Positions 8,813 through 17,357 are shown, counted from the stretch's first letter. The stretch is 33,967 nt of DNA from Rhodopseudomonas sp. AAP120 (GCF_001295845.1 NZ_LJIC01000069.1:1-33967), one strand, 5' to 3'. The notes: a model not told the origin generated them from the letters alone. Translations and numbers: made by a program.

Positions 8813-9621
8813 AAGAGGACGTGAGCAGCATCGACAGCCCGCCGACCGCCAGCGACCAGCCTGCGTCGCCGCCGGCGGCCGAGCAGCCGGCTGGCCGCAA
8901 GCGTCGCAGCAGGGCGAAGTCGAAAGCCACGGCGGTCGCGATCGAACAGCGGATCGGCCACAGCTTTGCCGATCCGTCGCTGCTGAACACCGCGCTGACC
9001 CACGTCTCGGCACTGAAGTCGGCGCGTAACCGTGCCGACAGCTATCAGCGGCTCGAATTTCTCGGCGACCATGTGCTCGGCCTCGTGGTGTCGGACATGC
9101 TGTATCGCGCGTTCCCGAATGCCGACGAGGGCGAATTGTCGAAGCGGCTCGCCGATCTGGTGCGCAAGGAAACCTGCGCCGACGTCGCCCGCAGCCTCGA
9201 TCTCGACGAGGGCATCCGGCTCGGCACGGTGGGCGCCGGCGCCGGCGCGCGGCTGCGCAAGTCGGTGCTCGGCGACATCTGCGAGGCGGTGATCGGCGCG
9301 GTATATCTCGACGGTGGCTATCCGGCCGCGGCCGATTTCGTGCAGCGCAACTGGACCGAGCGGATGAAGAAGCCGGCGCGGTCGCTGCGCGATCCGAAGA
9401 CGGTGTTGCAGGAATGGGCGCAGGGCAAGGGCCTGCCGACGCCGGTGTATCGCGAGGTCGAGCGCACCGGCCCGCATCACGATCCGCAATTCCGCGTCGC
9501 CGTCAGCCTGCCGGGGCTCGAAGATGCCGAGGGCATCGGCGGCAGCAAGCGCGCGGCCGAGAAAGTGGCAGCGTCGGTGATGCTCGCCCGCGAAGGCGTG
9601 AGTGGCAGCAACGATGTCTGA
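8809..9621 (+). CDS. rnc: Ribonuclease III
   Basis: Double-strand-specific endoribonuclease that processes rRNA precursors and structured mRNAs. The 270-residue protein has a low-complexity N-terminal extension of about 42 residues ending in a basic KRRSRAKSK patch, then the RNase III domain with signature RLEFLGDHVLGLV (Glu83, Asp87) and second acidic cluster DICEAVIGAVYLDGG (Asp156, Glu159). A C-terminal dsRNA-binding domain follows (about 195-265, GGSKRAAEKVAASVML). The ATG shares bases with the lepB stop (ATGA). Its end overlaps the start of era by 8 nt. The rnc-era coupling is conserved widely and links rRNA processing with 30S assembly. Confidence 0.96.
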   Translation: MKEDVSSIDSPPTASDQPASPPAAEQPAGRKRRSRAKSKATAVAIEQRIGHSFADPSLLNTALTHVSALKSARNRADSYQRLEFLGDHVLGLVVSDMLYRAFPNADEGELSKRLADLVRKETCADVARSLDLDEGIRLGTVGAGAGARLRKSVLGDICEAVIGAVYLDGGYPAAADFVQRNWTERMKKPARSLRDPKTVLQEWAQGKGLPTPVYREVERTGPHHDPQFRVAVSLPGLEDAEGIGGSKRAAEKVAASVMLAREGVSGSNDV

Positions 9622-10537
9622 ACCGATCGAGACGCCTGACGCGAGCAGCCGCTGCGGCTTCGTCGCGCTGATCGGCGCGCCCAATGTCGGCAAGTCGACG
9701 CTGGTGAACGCGCTGGTCGGCTCCAAGGTCACCATCGTGTCGCGCAAGGTGCAGACCACGCGCGCGCTGATCCGCGGCATCGTGGTCGAAGGCGCATCGC
9801 AGATCATCCTGGTCGACACCCCCGGCATCTTCGCGCCGAAGCGCCGGCTCGACCGCGCCATGGTCAAGACCGCGTGGAGCGGGGCGCACGACGCCGATCT
9901 GGTCTGCGTGCTGCTCGACGCCCGCGCCGGTCTCGACGAGCAGGCAGAGGCGATCTTCGACAATCTGCAGAATGTCGCGCGGCCGAAGCTGCTGGTGCTG
10001 AACAAGATCGACCTGGTGCCGCGCGAAAAGCTGCTCGGGCTGGCGCAGAAGGCCAACGAGAAGCTGGCGTTCGAGCGCACCTTCATGATCTCGGCGCTGT
10101 CCGGCGACGGCGTCGACGATCTGCGCCGCCTGCTGGCCGAGAAGGTGCCGCCGGGGCCGTTCCACTATCCCGAAGACCAGATGTCGGACGCGCCGCTGCG
10201 GCATCTCGCGGCGGAGATCACCCGCGAAAAGATCTTCCGCAAGCTGCATCAGGAACTGCCGTATCAGTCGACAGTCGAGACCGACAGCTGGACGGAGCGC
10301 AAGGACGGCTCGGTAAAGATCGAGCAGACGATCTTCGTGGAGCGCGAGAGCCAACGTAAGATCGTGCTCGGCGCCGGCGGCGCGACCATCAAGGCGATCG
10401 GCGCGGACGCGCGCCGCGAGATCGGCGAGATTCTCGAACAGAAGGTCCACCTGTTCCTGTTCGTGAAGGTGCGGGAGGACTGGGAGAACGACCCGGACCG
10501 CTACCGCGAGATGGGCCTGGAGTTTCCCAAGGAATGA
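9614..10537 (+). CDS. era: GTPase Era, 30S ribosome assembly factor
   Basis: Essential GTPase that binds the 3' end of 16S rRNA during small-subunit maturation. The 307-residue protein shows G1 GAPNVGKST (21-29), G3 DTPG (68-71), G4 NKID and G5 SAL, followed by a C-terminal KH domain with KIVLGAGGATIKAIG, including the GxxG loop. I chose ATG 9614, which overlaps the end of rnc by 8 nt; an in-frame GTG at 9602 would add four residues. The stop overlaps the next gene's ATG (ATGA), continuing the coupled series. Confidence 0.96.
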   Translation: MSEPIETPDASSRCGFVALIGAPNVGKSTLVNALVGSKVTIVSRKVQTTRALIRGIVVEGASQIILVDTPGIFAPKRRLDRAMVKTAWSGAHDADLVCVLLDARAGLDEQAEAIFDNLQNVARPKLLVLNKIDLVPREKLLGLAQKANEKLAFERTFMISALSGDGVDDLRRLLAEKVPPGPFHYPEDQMSDAPLRHLAAEITREKIFRKLHQELPYQSTVETDSWTERKDGSVKIEQTIFVERESQRKIVLGAGGATIKAIGADARREIGEILEQKVHLFLFVKVREDWENDPDRYREMGLEFPKE

Positions 10538-10929
10538 CCGACGCCACGCCGAGCGTCCCGCGCAACGTCTACTGGTTCGAAGTGCTGCTGCTGGCTTCGC
10601 TGACCCTCGACTGCATCTCCGTCGCGTTTCAGGACCGCACCATGGACGCCGACATGTCGGCGAGCGTGATCGCCGCCGCCAACACCATCGCGGCCGGGCT
10701 GATCATCCTGCTGACCTATCTGGTCTGGCTCGCCGCCCACGGCCGCAAGAAATGGGCCCGCGCGGTGCTGACCGCGTCGCTGGCGTTTTCGGTGGTGTCG
10801 CTGCTGCAGATCATCAGCGCCAGCGGCATCGAGCCCGGGCTGTGGATCGACATCGTATCCTGCGCCCTGACCGGGGCGGGGATCTATCTGTCCTACACCG
10901 GCGACGCCCGCGGCTGGTTCACCGCCTGA
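10534..10929 (+). CDS. Conserved membrane protein of unknown function between era and recO
   Basis: A 131-residue hydrophobic protein with about four predicted membrane segments (roughly 14-32, 43-67, 76-96 and 101-121) and a short N-terminal cytoplasmic stretch containing [11 protein letters not shown] do not recognise a functional family. The ATG overlaps the era stop (ATGA), and recO follows after 49 nt, so it is probably translated with the era-recO unit. Its good start coupling and continuous coding bias argue it is real. No function can be inferred beyond an integral membrane location. Confidence 0.85.
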   Translation: MTDATPSVPRNVYWFEVLLLASLTLDCISVAFQDRTMDADMSASVIAAANTIAAGLIILLTYLVWLAAHGRKKWARAVLTASLAFSVVSLLQIISASGIEPGLWIDIVSCALTGAGIYLSYTGDARGWFTA

Positions 10930-10978
10930 TCCGGCCGCCCCGGCTGCGCGGCGCCGGCAAATCCTGTACGATCCGCGC

Positions 10979-11725
10979 ATGGAATGGAACGACGAGGGCA
11001 TCATTCTCGGGGTGCGGCGGCATGGCGAATCCGCCGCGATCGTCGAGCTTCTGACCCGCGAGCACGGCCGGCACCTCGGCATGGTGCGCGGCGGCGCGTC
11101 GTCGCGGCTGCGGCCGCTGCTGCAGCCCGGCAACAGCGTGCTGGCGGTGTGGCGGGCGCGGCTCGACGAGCATCTCGGCTACTACCAGCTCGAAGGCACA
11201 CGGCTGCGCGCCGCGACGATGCTGGCGTCGTCGCACGCAGTCTATGGCGTGACGCATCTCGCCTCGCTCGCCCGGCTGCTGCCGGAGCGCGATCCGCATC
11301 AAGAGATCTACGAGATGCTCGAGCACACGCTCGACGATTTCGACGACGTCGGCAGGGCGGCGGCGTATCTGATCCGCTTCGAACTGGCGATGCTGGCCGA
11401 GCTCGGCTTCGGGCTGGATCTGTCGACCTGTGCGGCCACCGGCACCACGTCTGATCTGATCTACGTCTCGCCGAAATCCGGCGGCGCGGTGTCGCGCACT
11501 GCGGGCGAACCGTGGCGCGACAAGCTGCTGCGGCTGCCGGCCTTCCTGCGCGACGAGGACGGCGCGACAGGCTGGTCGGGTGAGGACCTGCGCGACGGCT
11601 TTGACCTGACCGGCCGCTTCCTGCTGCGCAACGTGCTGGAGCCGCGCGGGCAGGGGCATTCGGATGCCCGCGACGGCTTCATCAATGCGGTGGCGCGTGC
11701 CATGGCGCGGGTCGCGATCCCGTGA
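10979..11725 (+). CDS. recO: DNA repair protein RecO
   Basis: Recombination mediator of the RecFOR pathway that helps load RecA on SSB-coated single-stranded DNA. The 248-residue protein starts [26 protein letters not shown], the typical N-terminal OB-fold of RecO, and has the helical C-terminal region with [18 protein letters not shown]. The zinc-finger region after that helix reads [19 protein letters not shown], with only one of the usual four cysteines, so the zinc site is lost. It closes the lepB-rnc-era cluster. In many alphaproteobacteria parC follows directly; here about 3 kb of other genes intervene. Confidence 0.94.
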   Translation: MEWNDEGIILGVRRHGESAAIVELLTREHGRHLGMVRGGASSRLRPLLQPGNSVLAVWRARLDEHLGYYQLEGTRLRAATMLASSHAVYGVTHLASLARLLPERDPHQEIYEMLEHTLDDFDDVGRAAAYLIRFELAMLAELGFGLDLSTCAATGTTSDLIYVSPKSGGAVSRTAGEPWRDKLLRLPAFLRDEDGATGWSGEDLRDGFDLTGRFLLRNVLEPRGQGHSDARDGFINAVARAMARVAIP

Positions 11726-11739
11726 GCGCGCGCCGCCGC

Positions 11740-12384
11740 TTAGACGTAGCGCCGCAGCCGTTGGCCGGGCAGCAGGTCGTAGGGCGCGCGCCAGCCTGGC
11801 AGCGCCGCAATCCTGCCGAGCCAGGCCTGCACCTCCGGGTGGCGGGCAGGCAGGTCGAAGCCGGTCTCGTCGTCCGGGAACGACAGATAGGCCATCATCG
11901 AGATGTCGGCGATCGTCGGGCTATCGCCGGCCACGAAGGCGTGGTCGCGCAGATGCGTGCCGACGATCGTCAGATAGTCGTCGATCCGCTTGCGGAAATA
12001 CGCCAGCACCTCGGTGTTGGCCGACGGCATGAAGGTGCGGGCGAACCGATAGGTTGCGGCGTAACTGCTGAGCTTGTGGTTGTCCCAGAACAGCCAGCGC
12101 AGCACCTCGAATTTTTCGTCTGCGGTGCCGCCGCCGAACCGGCCGTAGCGCTCGGCGAGTTGCAGCAGGATCGGCGCCGTCTGCGTCAGCCGCGCGCCAT
12201 CCTCTTCGAGCACCGGGATCTCGCCCATCGCATTGACGCGCGCGCGCCATTCGGGCGTCCGGGTGATGCCGCTGCCGAAATCGGTCCAGACCGGCTCGAA
12301 GCTCTGGCCGCACAGCGTCAGCATCAGGGCCAGCTTGTAGCTGTTTCCGGATTCGGGAAAATAGTGCAGGCGATAGGCGGGCAT
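11740..12384 (-). CDS. Glutathione S-transferase family protein
   Basis: A 214-residue cytosolic protein with an N-terminal thioredoxin-like domain (RLHYFPESGNSYKLALML, then GEIPVLEEDGARLTQTAPILLQLAE) and an all-helical C-terminal domain containing HAFVAGDSPTIADISMMAYLSF. This layout is characteristic of bacterial glutathione S-transferases, which conjugate or reduce electrophiles with glutathione. The start at 12384 is set by an AAGGAGG ribosome site a few bases upstream; an upstream in-frame ATG at 12450 lacks this. It is divergent from a TetR regulator with a palindromic operator candidate between them, suggesting control by that regulator. Substrate unknown. Confidence 0.9.
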   Translation of the reverse strand: MPAYRLHYFPESGNSYKLALMLTLCGQSFEPVWTDFGSGITRTPEWRARVNAMGEIPVLEEDGARLTQTAPILLQLAERYGRFGGGTADEKFEVLRWLFWDNHKLSSYAATYRFARTFMPSANTEVLAYFRKRIDDYLTIVGTHLRDHAFVAGDSPTIADISMMAYLSFPDDETGFDLPARHPEVQAWLGRIAALPGWRAPYDLLPGQRLRRYV

Positions 12385-12460
12385 TCGGCCTCCTTGCCGG
12401 GGCGTGCCGTCACATGGCCCCGTCCGGGTGTTTAAGATTGTGGAACACAAGATTCGGAAA

Positions 12461-12478
12461 ACAGAACAAATGTTCTGT
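12461..12478. promoter_or_regulatory. Candidate TetR operator between GST and tetR-type gene
   Basis: ACAGAACAAATGTTCTGT is a perfect inverted repeat (8-bp arms, 2-bp centre) lying 77 nt before the GST start and 36 nt before the TetR-family start. Its size and divergent location are typical of TetR operators. Binding is inferred, not shown. Confidence 0.72.
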
Positions 12479-12513
12479 CTAGAGTTCGTTCAGAATCGAG
12501 CGGCTGTCAATCG

Positions 12514-13107
12514 ATGGATATGATCGAGCCGGAAACCAATGCGCGTGAGCGCGAGGTGATGGACGCGACGCTGCGCCTGATCGGGCGCGGCGGGCTCAAG
12601 GCTGTCACGCATCGGGCCGTGGCGGCCGAGATCGGGATGTCGCTGGGCGCGATCACGCATCGCTACGGCACGCGTGATCTGCTGGTCGAGGCCGCGCTGA
12701 ATTTCGCCTTGACGCGTGAGGTGGCACGGCTGCGCGCGCTGGCGCTGAAGCTGCAAAGCGATGCGCTCGATCTCGAGGCGTGGATCGATGCGCTGGTCGG
12801 CTGGTACGCCAAAGAGCTCGATAGCGAAGGCGAGATTCACATCGCCTGCTACGAGGCCTTTCTGGCCGCGGCGCGCGACGACCGGTATCGGCCGATCGTC
12901 GCCGAATGGCATCAGACCTGGCGACGCAGCGCCGAGCTGGCACTGGCCGCAGCGGGGTCGCGCGCGCCGGAGCTGCACGCCGGGATCTTCGTCTCCGCCG
13001 TGGTCGGTGTCGTGCTGGAGCAGCTCGCAGCTCCGCGGCGGAGCTTCAAGAAGGAGACGCGAGCCGCCTTGCTTGAACTGGTGCGCGGCTTGATCGGAAA
13101 ACGCTGA
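12514..13107 (+). CDS. TetR/AcrR-family transcriptional regulator
   Basis: A 197-residue regulator with an N-terminal helix-turn-helix of the TetR type: REREVMDATLRLIGRGGLKAVTHRAVAAEIGMSLGAITHRYGTRDLLVEAAL (split here by region: helices at about 10-24, 29-37 and 41-52). The remaining residues are the helical ligand-binding and dimer domain. Ligand cannot be predicted. It is divergent from the glutathione S-transferase gene and probably represses both through the palindrome at 12461-12478. It is convergent with the QorB-like gene, with palindromic repeat B in the gap. Confidence 0.93.
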   Translation: MDMIEPETNAREREVMDATLRLIGRGGLKAVTHRAVAAEIGMSLGAITHRYGTRDLLVEAALNFALTREVARLRALALKLQSDALDLEAWIDALVGWYAKELDSEGEIHIACYEAFLAAARDDRYRPIVAEWHQTWRRSAELALAAAGSRAPELHAGIFVSAVVGVVLEQLAAPRRSFKKETRAALLELVRGLIGKR

Positions 13108-13227
13108 CGTTATTGCGAGCACCCGGATCGGCGCTTCGCGCCGTCCGGGCACAGGCTCCGCGAAGCAATCCAGCGGCCGCACGCACGGGACTCTGGATTG
13201 CTTCGTCGCTTCGCTCCTCGCAATGAC
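13108..13227. repeat. Palindromic intergenic repeat, copy B, with a nested hairpin insertion
   Basis: Same family as copy A. The right arm 13193-13227 is identical over 35 bases to 6546-6580. The left arm is split: ATTGCGAG at 13112-13119 pairs with 13217-13224, and CGAAGCAATCCAG at 13161-13173 pairs with 13193-13205. The 41 nt between the two left-arm pieces hold a separate hairpin at 13122-13149 (CCCGGA...TCCGGG with an inner CGGCGC...GCGCCG). It lies between convergent genes and may act as a two-way terminator. Confidence 0.85.
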
Positions 13228-13239
13228 CGAGGGGGTGTC

Positions 13240-14109
13240 TTAAGCCTTCAACGCCGCAGCAATTGTCGCCGCCAGCGGTGTGGTCGGGCGGCCGATCAGG
13301 CGGCCGAGGTCGCCGCCGGCGTCGTTCAACGCGCCCGTTGCGGCGCCGGCGTCGGAATCGGCCAGCAGGGCGGCGAATGGCTCGGGCAGGCCGGCGCCGA
13401 CCAGTGCGGCCTTGTAGTCGGCTTCCGGCAGGTTCTGATAGACCACGGTCTTGCCGCTCTGCCGGCTCAGCTCGGCCGCGAACTCGGTCAGCGTGTAGGC
13501 GGCGTCGCCGGCGAGCTCATAGATGCGGCCGGCAGGCGGGGCGTCGGCGGTCAGCACCTTGACGGCGGCCTCGGCGTAGTCGGCGCGCGCCGCGGAGGCG
13601 ATGCGGCCGTCGCCGGCGCTGCCGAGCAGCACGCCATGCGCGAGCGCGGCCGGGATCGATGCCGCGTAGTTCTCGCTGTACCAGCCGTTGCGGAGCAGGG
13701 CGTAGGGCAGGCCGGAGGCTTTCAGCGCCGCTTCGGTCTGGCGATGCTCTTCGGCGAGGCCGAGCGGCGAGGTGTCGGCATGGAGCAGGCTGGTGTAGGC
13801 AAGCAGCTTGACGCCGGCCTGCTTGGCCGCGTCGATCGCGTTGCTGTGCTGGACGGCGCGCTGGCCGATCTCGCTCGAGGAGATCAGCAGCGCCCGGTCG
13901 ACGCCGGCGAACGCCGCCGTGAGGGTCTCGGGGCGGCCGTAGTCGCCCTTATGGACGTGCAGGCCGCGCGCGGCGAACTCCGCCGCGGCCTTGTCGCTGC
14001 GGACCAGCACGCCGATCTGGGCAGCCGGGACGGTCTTGAGCAGGCCGTCGACGACGAGCCGGCCGAGCTGGCCGCTGGCGCCGGTGACGAGGAAACGGGA
14101 GGCGGACAT
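13240..14109 (-). CDS. NAD(P)H-binding quinone oxidoreductase, QorB/NmrA-like atypical SDR
   Basis: A 289-residue protein of the NmrA/QorB group of atypical short-chain dehydrogenases. The N-terminal nucleotide-binding motif is FLVTGASGQLGRLVVDGLL. Other features of the group are the HKGDYGRPETLTAAFAGVD block, LAYTSLLHADTSPLGLAEEH, RNGWYSENY and the late YELAGDAAYTLTEFAAELS. Length and layout match E. coli QorB (YtfG, 286 residues), an NADPH:quinone reductase. It is divergent from an HxlR regulator, the same pairing as E. coli ytfG-ytfH, which supports the assignment. The likely role is quinone or related electrophile reduction under control of that regulator; substrate is inferred from the family only. 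Confidence 0.87.
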   Translation of the reverse strand: MSASRFLVTGASGQLGRLVVDGLLKTVPAAQIGVLVRSDKAAAEFAARGLHVHKGDYGRPETLTAAFAGVDRALLISSSEIGQRAVQHSNAIDAAKQAGVKLLAYTSLLHADTSPLGLAEEHRQTEAALKASGLPYALLRNGWYSENYAASIPAALAHGVLLGSAGDGRIASAARADYAEAAVKVLTADAPPAGRIYELAGDAAYTLTEFAAELSRQSGKTVVYQNLPEADYKAALVGAGLPEPFAALLADSDAGAATGALNDAGGDLGRLIGRPTTPLAATIAAALKA

Positions 14110-14138
14110 CAGGATCTCCTGGTGGTTTTCGGTTGAGG

Positions 14139-14161
14139 GTAGGTCTATAATGGAGACCTAC
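14139..14161. promoter_or_regulatory. Operator over a TATAAT -10 between qorB-like and hxlR-type genes
   Basis: GTAGGTCT (14139-14146) and AGACCTAC (14154-14161) are perfect 8-bp inverted arms around a 7-nt centre, and TATAAT at 14146-14151 sits within the dyad. A repressor bound here would cover the -10 of the plus-strand regulator gene and could also affect the divergent reductase gene. The -35 is not clear. The most likely binder is the adjacent HxlR protein. Confidence 0.72.
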
Positions 14162-14189
14162 AGCTGGCCGCGTAAGGAGGCAGTATTTC

Positions 14190-14678
14190 GTGACAAGGTC
14201 ACCTGCAGATAACCTGACTGTCGCCGCGCACCGCGCCACCTTGACTGACCGCTACGCCGCCTGGCGCGAGCTCGGCTTCGACGCGTCGCGCTGCCCGGTG
14301 CGCAACGTGCTGGATCATCTCGGCAGTAAATGGAGTACGTTGCTGCTCATCGCGCTCGCCGAGAAGCCGATGCGGTTCAATGCTTTATTGCGCGATGTTC
14401 CAGACATTTCGAAGCGGATGCTGACCCAGACGTTGCGCGATCTGGAGCGCGACGGGCTGGTCTCCCGGCAGGTTTTTCCGACCAAGCCGCCGAGCGTCGA
14501 ATACCGGCTGTCGCCGATGGGCGAGTCCGTGCTGGGGCCGCTGACGGCGCTGGTCGGTTGGGCCGAGCAGCATTTCCCGGACATTGAGAAGGCGCGGGTC
14601 CGGTTCGACGGCGGCGAAGGCGCAGTGGCTGCGCCGGAGGGCCGGGTTGCGCTTGCTCCGGTCCTGGCCGGGAGTTAA
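14190..14678 (+). CDS. HxlR-family winged-helix regulator (YtfH-like)
   Basis: A 162-residue regulator of the HxlR family, which often responds to quinones, aldehydes or other reactive electrophiles. The conserved CPVRNVLDHLGSKWSTLLL segment carries the N-terminal cysteine (about residue 35) that several family members use as a redox sensor. The winged helix follows, with FNALLRDVPDISKRMLTQTL and RDLERDGLVSRQVFPTKPPS. The start is GTG 14190, chosen because TAAGGAGG at 14173-14180 lies 9 nt upstream. It is divergent from the QorB-like reductase and separated from parC by only 9 nt, so some parC transcription may begin here. Confidence 0.93.
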   Translation: MTRSPADNLTVAAHRATLTDRYAAWRELGFDASRCPVRNVLDHLGSKWSTLLLIALAEKPMRFNALLRDVPDISKRMLTQTLRDLERDGLVSRQVFPTKPPSVEYRLSPMGESVLGPLTALVGWAEQHFPDIEKARVRFDGGEGAVAAPEGRVALAPVLAGS

Positions 14679-14687
14679 TGCCTCGCC

Positions 14688-16949
14688 ATGGGAAAAAGAT
14701 TGATTCCGCCGGAGCCGGCCGAGATCCACGAGGTGCAGCTTCGCGAGGCGCTGGAAGAGCGCTACCTCGCTTACGCGCTCTCGACCATCATGCATCGCGC
14801 CCTGCCGGACGCCCGCGACGGGCTGAAGCCGGTGCATCGCCGCATCCTCTATGGGATGCGGTTGCTGCGGCTCGACCCCGGCACGCCGTTCAAGAAATCC
14901 GCCAAGATCGTCGGCGACGTGATGGGCTCGTTCCATCCGCACGGCGACCAGTCGATCTACGACGCGCTGGTGCGGCTCGCCCAGGACTTCTCGTCGCGCT
15001 ACCCGCTGGTCGACGGCCAGGGCAATTTCGGCAATATCGACGGCGATAACCCGGCCGCCTATCGCTACACCGAAGCGCGCATGACCGATGTCGCGCGGCT
15101 GCTGCTCGAAGGCATCGACGAGGACGGCGTCGCGTTCCGGCCGAACTACGATGGCCAGGCCAAGGAGCCGGTCGTCCTGCCCGGCGGTTTCCCGAACCTG
15201 CTCGCCAACGGCGCGCAAGGCATCGCGGTCGGCATGGCCACTGCGATCCCACCGCACAATGCCGCCGAGCTGTGCGACGCCGCGCTGCATCTGATCGAAA
15301 AGCCCGACGCCAAGTCGAAGTCGCTGCTGCGCTTCGTCAAGGGACCGGATTTTCCGACCGGCGGCATCATCATCGACTCCAAGGAAAGCATCGCCGAGGC
15401 CTACACCACCGGCCGAGGCGCGTTCCGCACCCGGGCTAAGTGGGCGCAGGAAGAAGGCGCGCGCGGCACCTGGACCGTCGTCGTGACCGAGATCCCGTGG
15501 TTGGTGCAGAAGTCGCGGCTGATCGAGAAGATCGCCGAACTCCTCAACGAGAAGAAGCTGCCGCTGGTCGGCGACATCCGCGACGAGTCGGCCGAGGACG
15601 TGCGCGTCGTCATCGAGCCGAAGTCGCGCGCGGTCGATCCGGCGCTGATGATGGAGTCGCTGTTCCGGCTGACCGAGCTGGAGAGCCGGATTCCGCTGAA
15701 CCTCAACGTGCTGGTCGGCGGCCGCATTCCCAAGGTGCTCGGCCTCGCCGAATGTCTGCGCGAATGGCTCGACCATCTGCGCGACGTGCTGCTGCGGCGC
15801 TCCAACTATCGCAAGACGCAGATCGAGCACCGGCTCGAAGTGCTCGGCGGCTACCTGATTGCGTACCTGAACATCGACGAGGTGATCAGGATCATCCGCA
15901 CCGAGGACGAGCCCAAGCCGGTGCTGATGAAGACCTTCGACCTGACCGAAATTCAGGCCGAAGCCATTCTCAACATGCGGCTGCGCAGCTTGCGCAAGCT
16001 CGAAGAGTTCGAGATCAAGAAGGAAGACAAGGAGCTTCGTGCCGAGCTCAAGGGCATCAACGCGATCCTGAAGTCCGAGACCGAGCAGTGGGCCAAGGTC
16101 GGCGAGCAGGTTCGCAAGGTCCGCGAGATGTTCGGGCCGAAGACGCCGCTCGGCAAGCGCCGCACCCAATTCGCCGACGCGCCGGAACACGATCTGGCGG
16201 CAATCGAGGAAGCCTTCGTCGAGCGCGAGCCGGTCACCGTGGTGATCTCCGACAAGGGCTGGGTCCGCACCCTGAAGGGCCACGTCGAGGATCTGTCCGG
16301 GCTGAACTTCAAGCAGGACGACAAGCTCGGCCAGTCGTTCTTTGCCGAGACCACCTCGAAGCTGCTGCTGCTGGCCACCAACGGCCGGTTCTACGCGCTC
16401 GACGTCGCCAAGCTGCCCGGCGGCCGCGGCCATGGCGAGCCGATCCGCATGTTCATCGACATGGAGCAGGATGCGGCGATCGTCACCGTGTTCGTGCACA
16501 AGGGCGGCCGCAAATTCCTGATCGCCAGCCATGACGGGCAGGGCTTCGTGGTGAACGAGGAAGAGTGCGTCGGCTCGACCCGCAAGGGCAAGCAGATCCT
16601 CAATGTCGACATGCCGAACGAGGCGCGGGCGCTGACCGTAGTGGAAGAGGGCGCCGATCAGGTCGCGGTCATCGGCGACAATCGCAAGCTGCTGATCTTC
16701 CCGCTCGACCAGGTGCCGGAAATGACCCGCGGCCGCGGCGTCCGGCTGCAGAAGTACAAGGACGGCGGGCTGTCGGACATCGTCACCTTCGCGGCCAAGC
16801 AAGGCCTGTCCTGGCGCGACTCCGCCGGCCGCGAGTTCAGCGCCACGCTCAAGGAGCTGGCGGAATGGCGCGGCAACCGCGCCGATGCCGGCCGGCTGCC
16901 GCCGAAGGGCTTCCCGAAGTCGAACAAGTTCGGCCGCGGCATCGCGTGA
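14688..16949 (+). CDS. parC: DNA topoisomerase IV subunit A
   Basis: Subunit A of topoisomerase IV, which decatenates daughter chromosomes after replication. The 753-residue protein has the GyrA/ParC breakage-reunion domain, catalytic Tyr127 in AYRYTEARM, the block [16 protein letters not shown], and C-terminal beta-pinwheel repeats (for example [12 protein letters not shown]). The quinolone-pocket segment reads [13 protein letters not shown]: the position of E. coli Ser80 is Gln88 and that of Glu84 is Asp92. The start ATG lies 9 nt after the HxlR stop and has a weak ribosome site; an out-of-frame ATG overlaps that stop. ParC rather than GyrA is supported by length, the NIDGD form and the position near recO. 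Confidence 0.95.
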   Translation: MGKRLIPPEPAEIHEVQLREALEERYLAYALSTIMHRALPDARDGLKPVHRRILYGMRLLRLDPGTPFKKSAKIVGDVMGSFHPHGDQSIYDALVRLAQDFSSRYPLVDGQGNFGNIDGDNPAAYRYTEARMTDVARLLLEGIDEDGVAFRPNYDGQAKEPVVLPGGFPNLLANGAQGIAVGMATAIPPHNAAELCDAALHLIEKPDAKSKSLLRFVKGPDFPTGGIIIDSKESIAEAYTTGRGAFRTRAKWAQEEGARGTWTVVVTEIPWLVQKSRLIEKIAELLNEKKLPLVGDIRDESAEDVRVVIEPKSRAVDPALMMESLFRLTELESRIPLNLNVLVGGRIPKVLGLAECLREWLDHLRDVLLRRSNYRKTQIEHRLEVLGGYLIAYLNIDEVIRIIRTEDEPKPVLMKTFDLTEIQAEAILNMRLRSLRKLEEFEIKKEDKELRAELKGINAILKSETEQWAKVGEQVRKVREMFGPKTPLGKRRTQFADAPEHDLAAIEEAFVEREPVTVVISDKGWVRTLKGHVEDLSGLNFKQDDKLGQSFFAETTSKLLLLATNGRFYALDVAKLPGGRGHGEPIRMFIDMEQDAAIVTVFVHKGGRKFLIASHDGQGFVVNEEECVGSTRKGKQILNVDMPNEARALTVVEEGADQVAVIGDNRKLLIFPLDQVPEMTRGRGVRLQKYKDGGLSDIVTFAAKQGLSWRDSAGREFSATLKELAEWRGNRADAGRLPPKGFPKSNKFGRGIA

Positions 16950-16977
16950 TCGCCGCTACGGCGGCGATCGACGACGT

Positions 16978-17172
16978 CTATTTGGACATCGGGGCGCTCG
17001 CCGGCGGCGGCGCCAGGCCGGGATGGCGGTTCGGCTTCAATGTGCCGACGTAGAACGACGCCCCGCCGACCAGCACGACGCACAAGAAGTACACGACATA
17101 GGCCTGCGGGGGCTTGGTGGCCCAGCGCAGCAGGCCGCCGAACGACAGGGACTGGTTGGACTGGTTCTGCAT
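16978..17172 (-). CDS. Small single-span membrane protein, unknown
   Basis: A 64-residue protein with a polar N-terminus (MQNQSNQSLSFGG), one strong membrane segment (about 25-45, AYVVYFLCVVLVGGASFYVG) and a proline-rich tail. I do not recognise a family. An upstream in-frame ATG at 17238 would give 86 residues, but the extra part looks non-conserved and neither start has a good ribosome site. It is convergent with parC, 28 nt away. The composition, polar then one clean hydrophobic span then Pro-rich, suggests a real gene, but evidence is limited. Confidence 0.55.
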   Translation of the reverse strand: MQNQSNQSLSFGGLLRWATKPPQAYVVYFLCVVLVGGASFYVGTLKPNRHPGLAPPPASAPMSK

Positions 17173-17357
17173 GGCGGCGTTGTGCGCGAAATCAGGGCGC
17201 AGGAAAAGCCGGAATTGCGGGGCGGACAGCGCCGGCATCGCCGTGCCGGCGACTGCCTAATGAACCGGCGTGCCTCGTGAATCCGCATTTCGCTAGCCGA
17301 GTACCTCCAAACCATTGCGAATCTAGGGTCAAATACAAAGGTAGCCGGTTCTTGCTT

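Noticed and set aside
14385-16802. Long open frame antisense to parC (805 codons)
   Set aside because: Low-complexity Arg/Gln/His-rich translation, a mirror of the parC codons.
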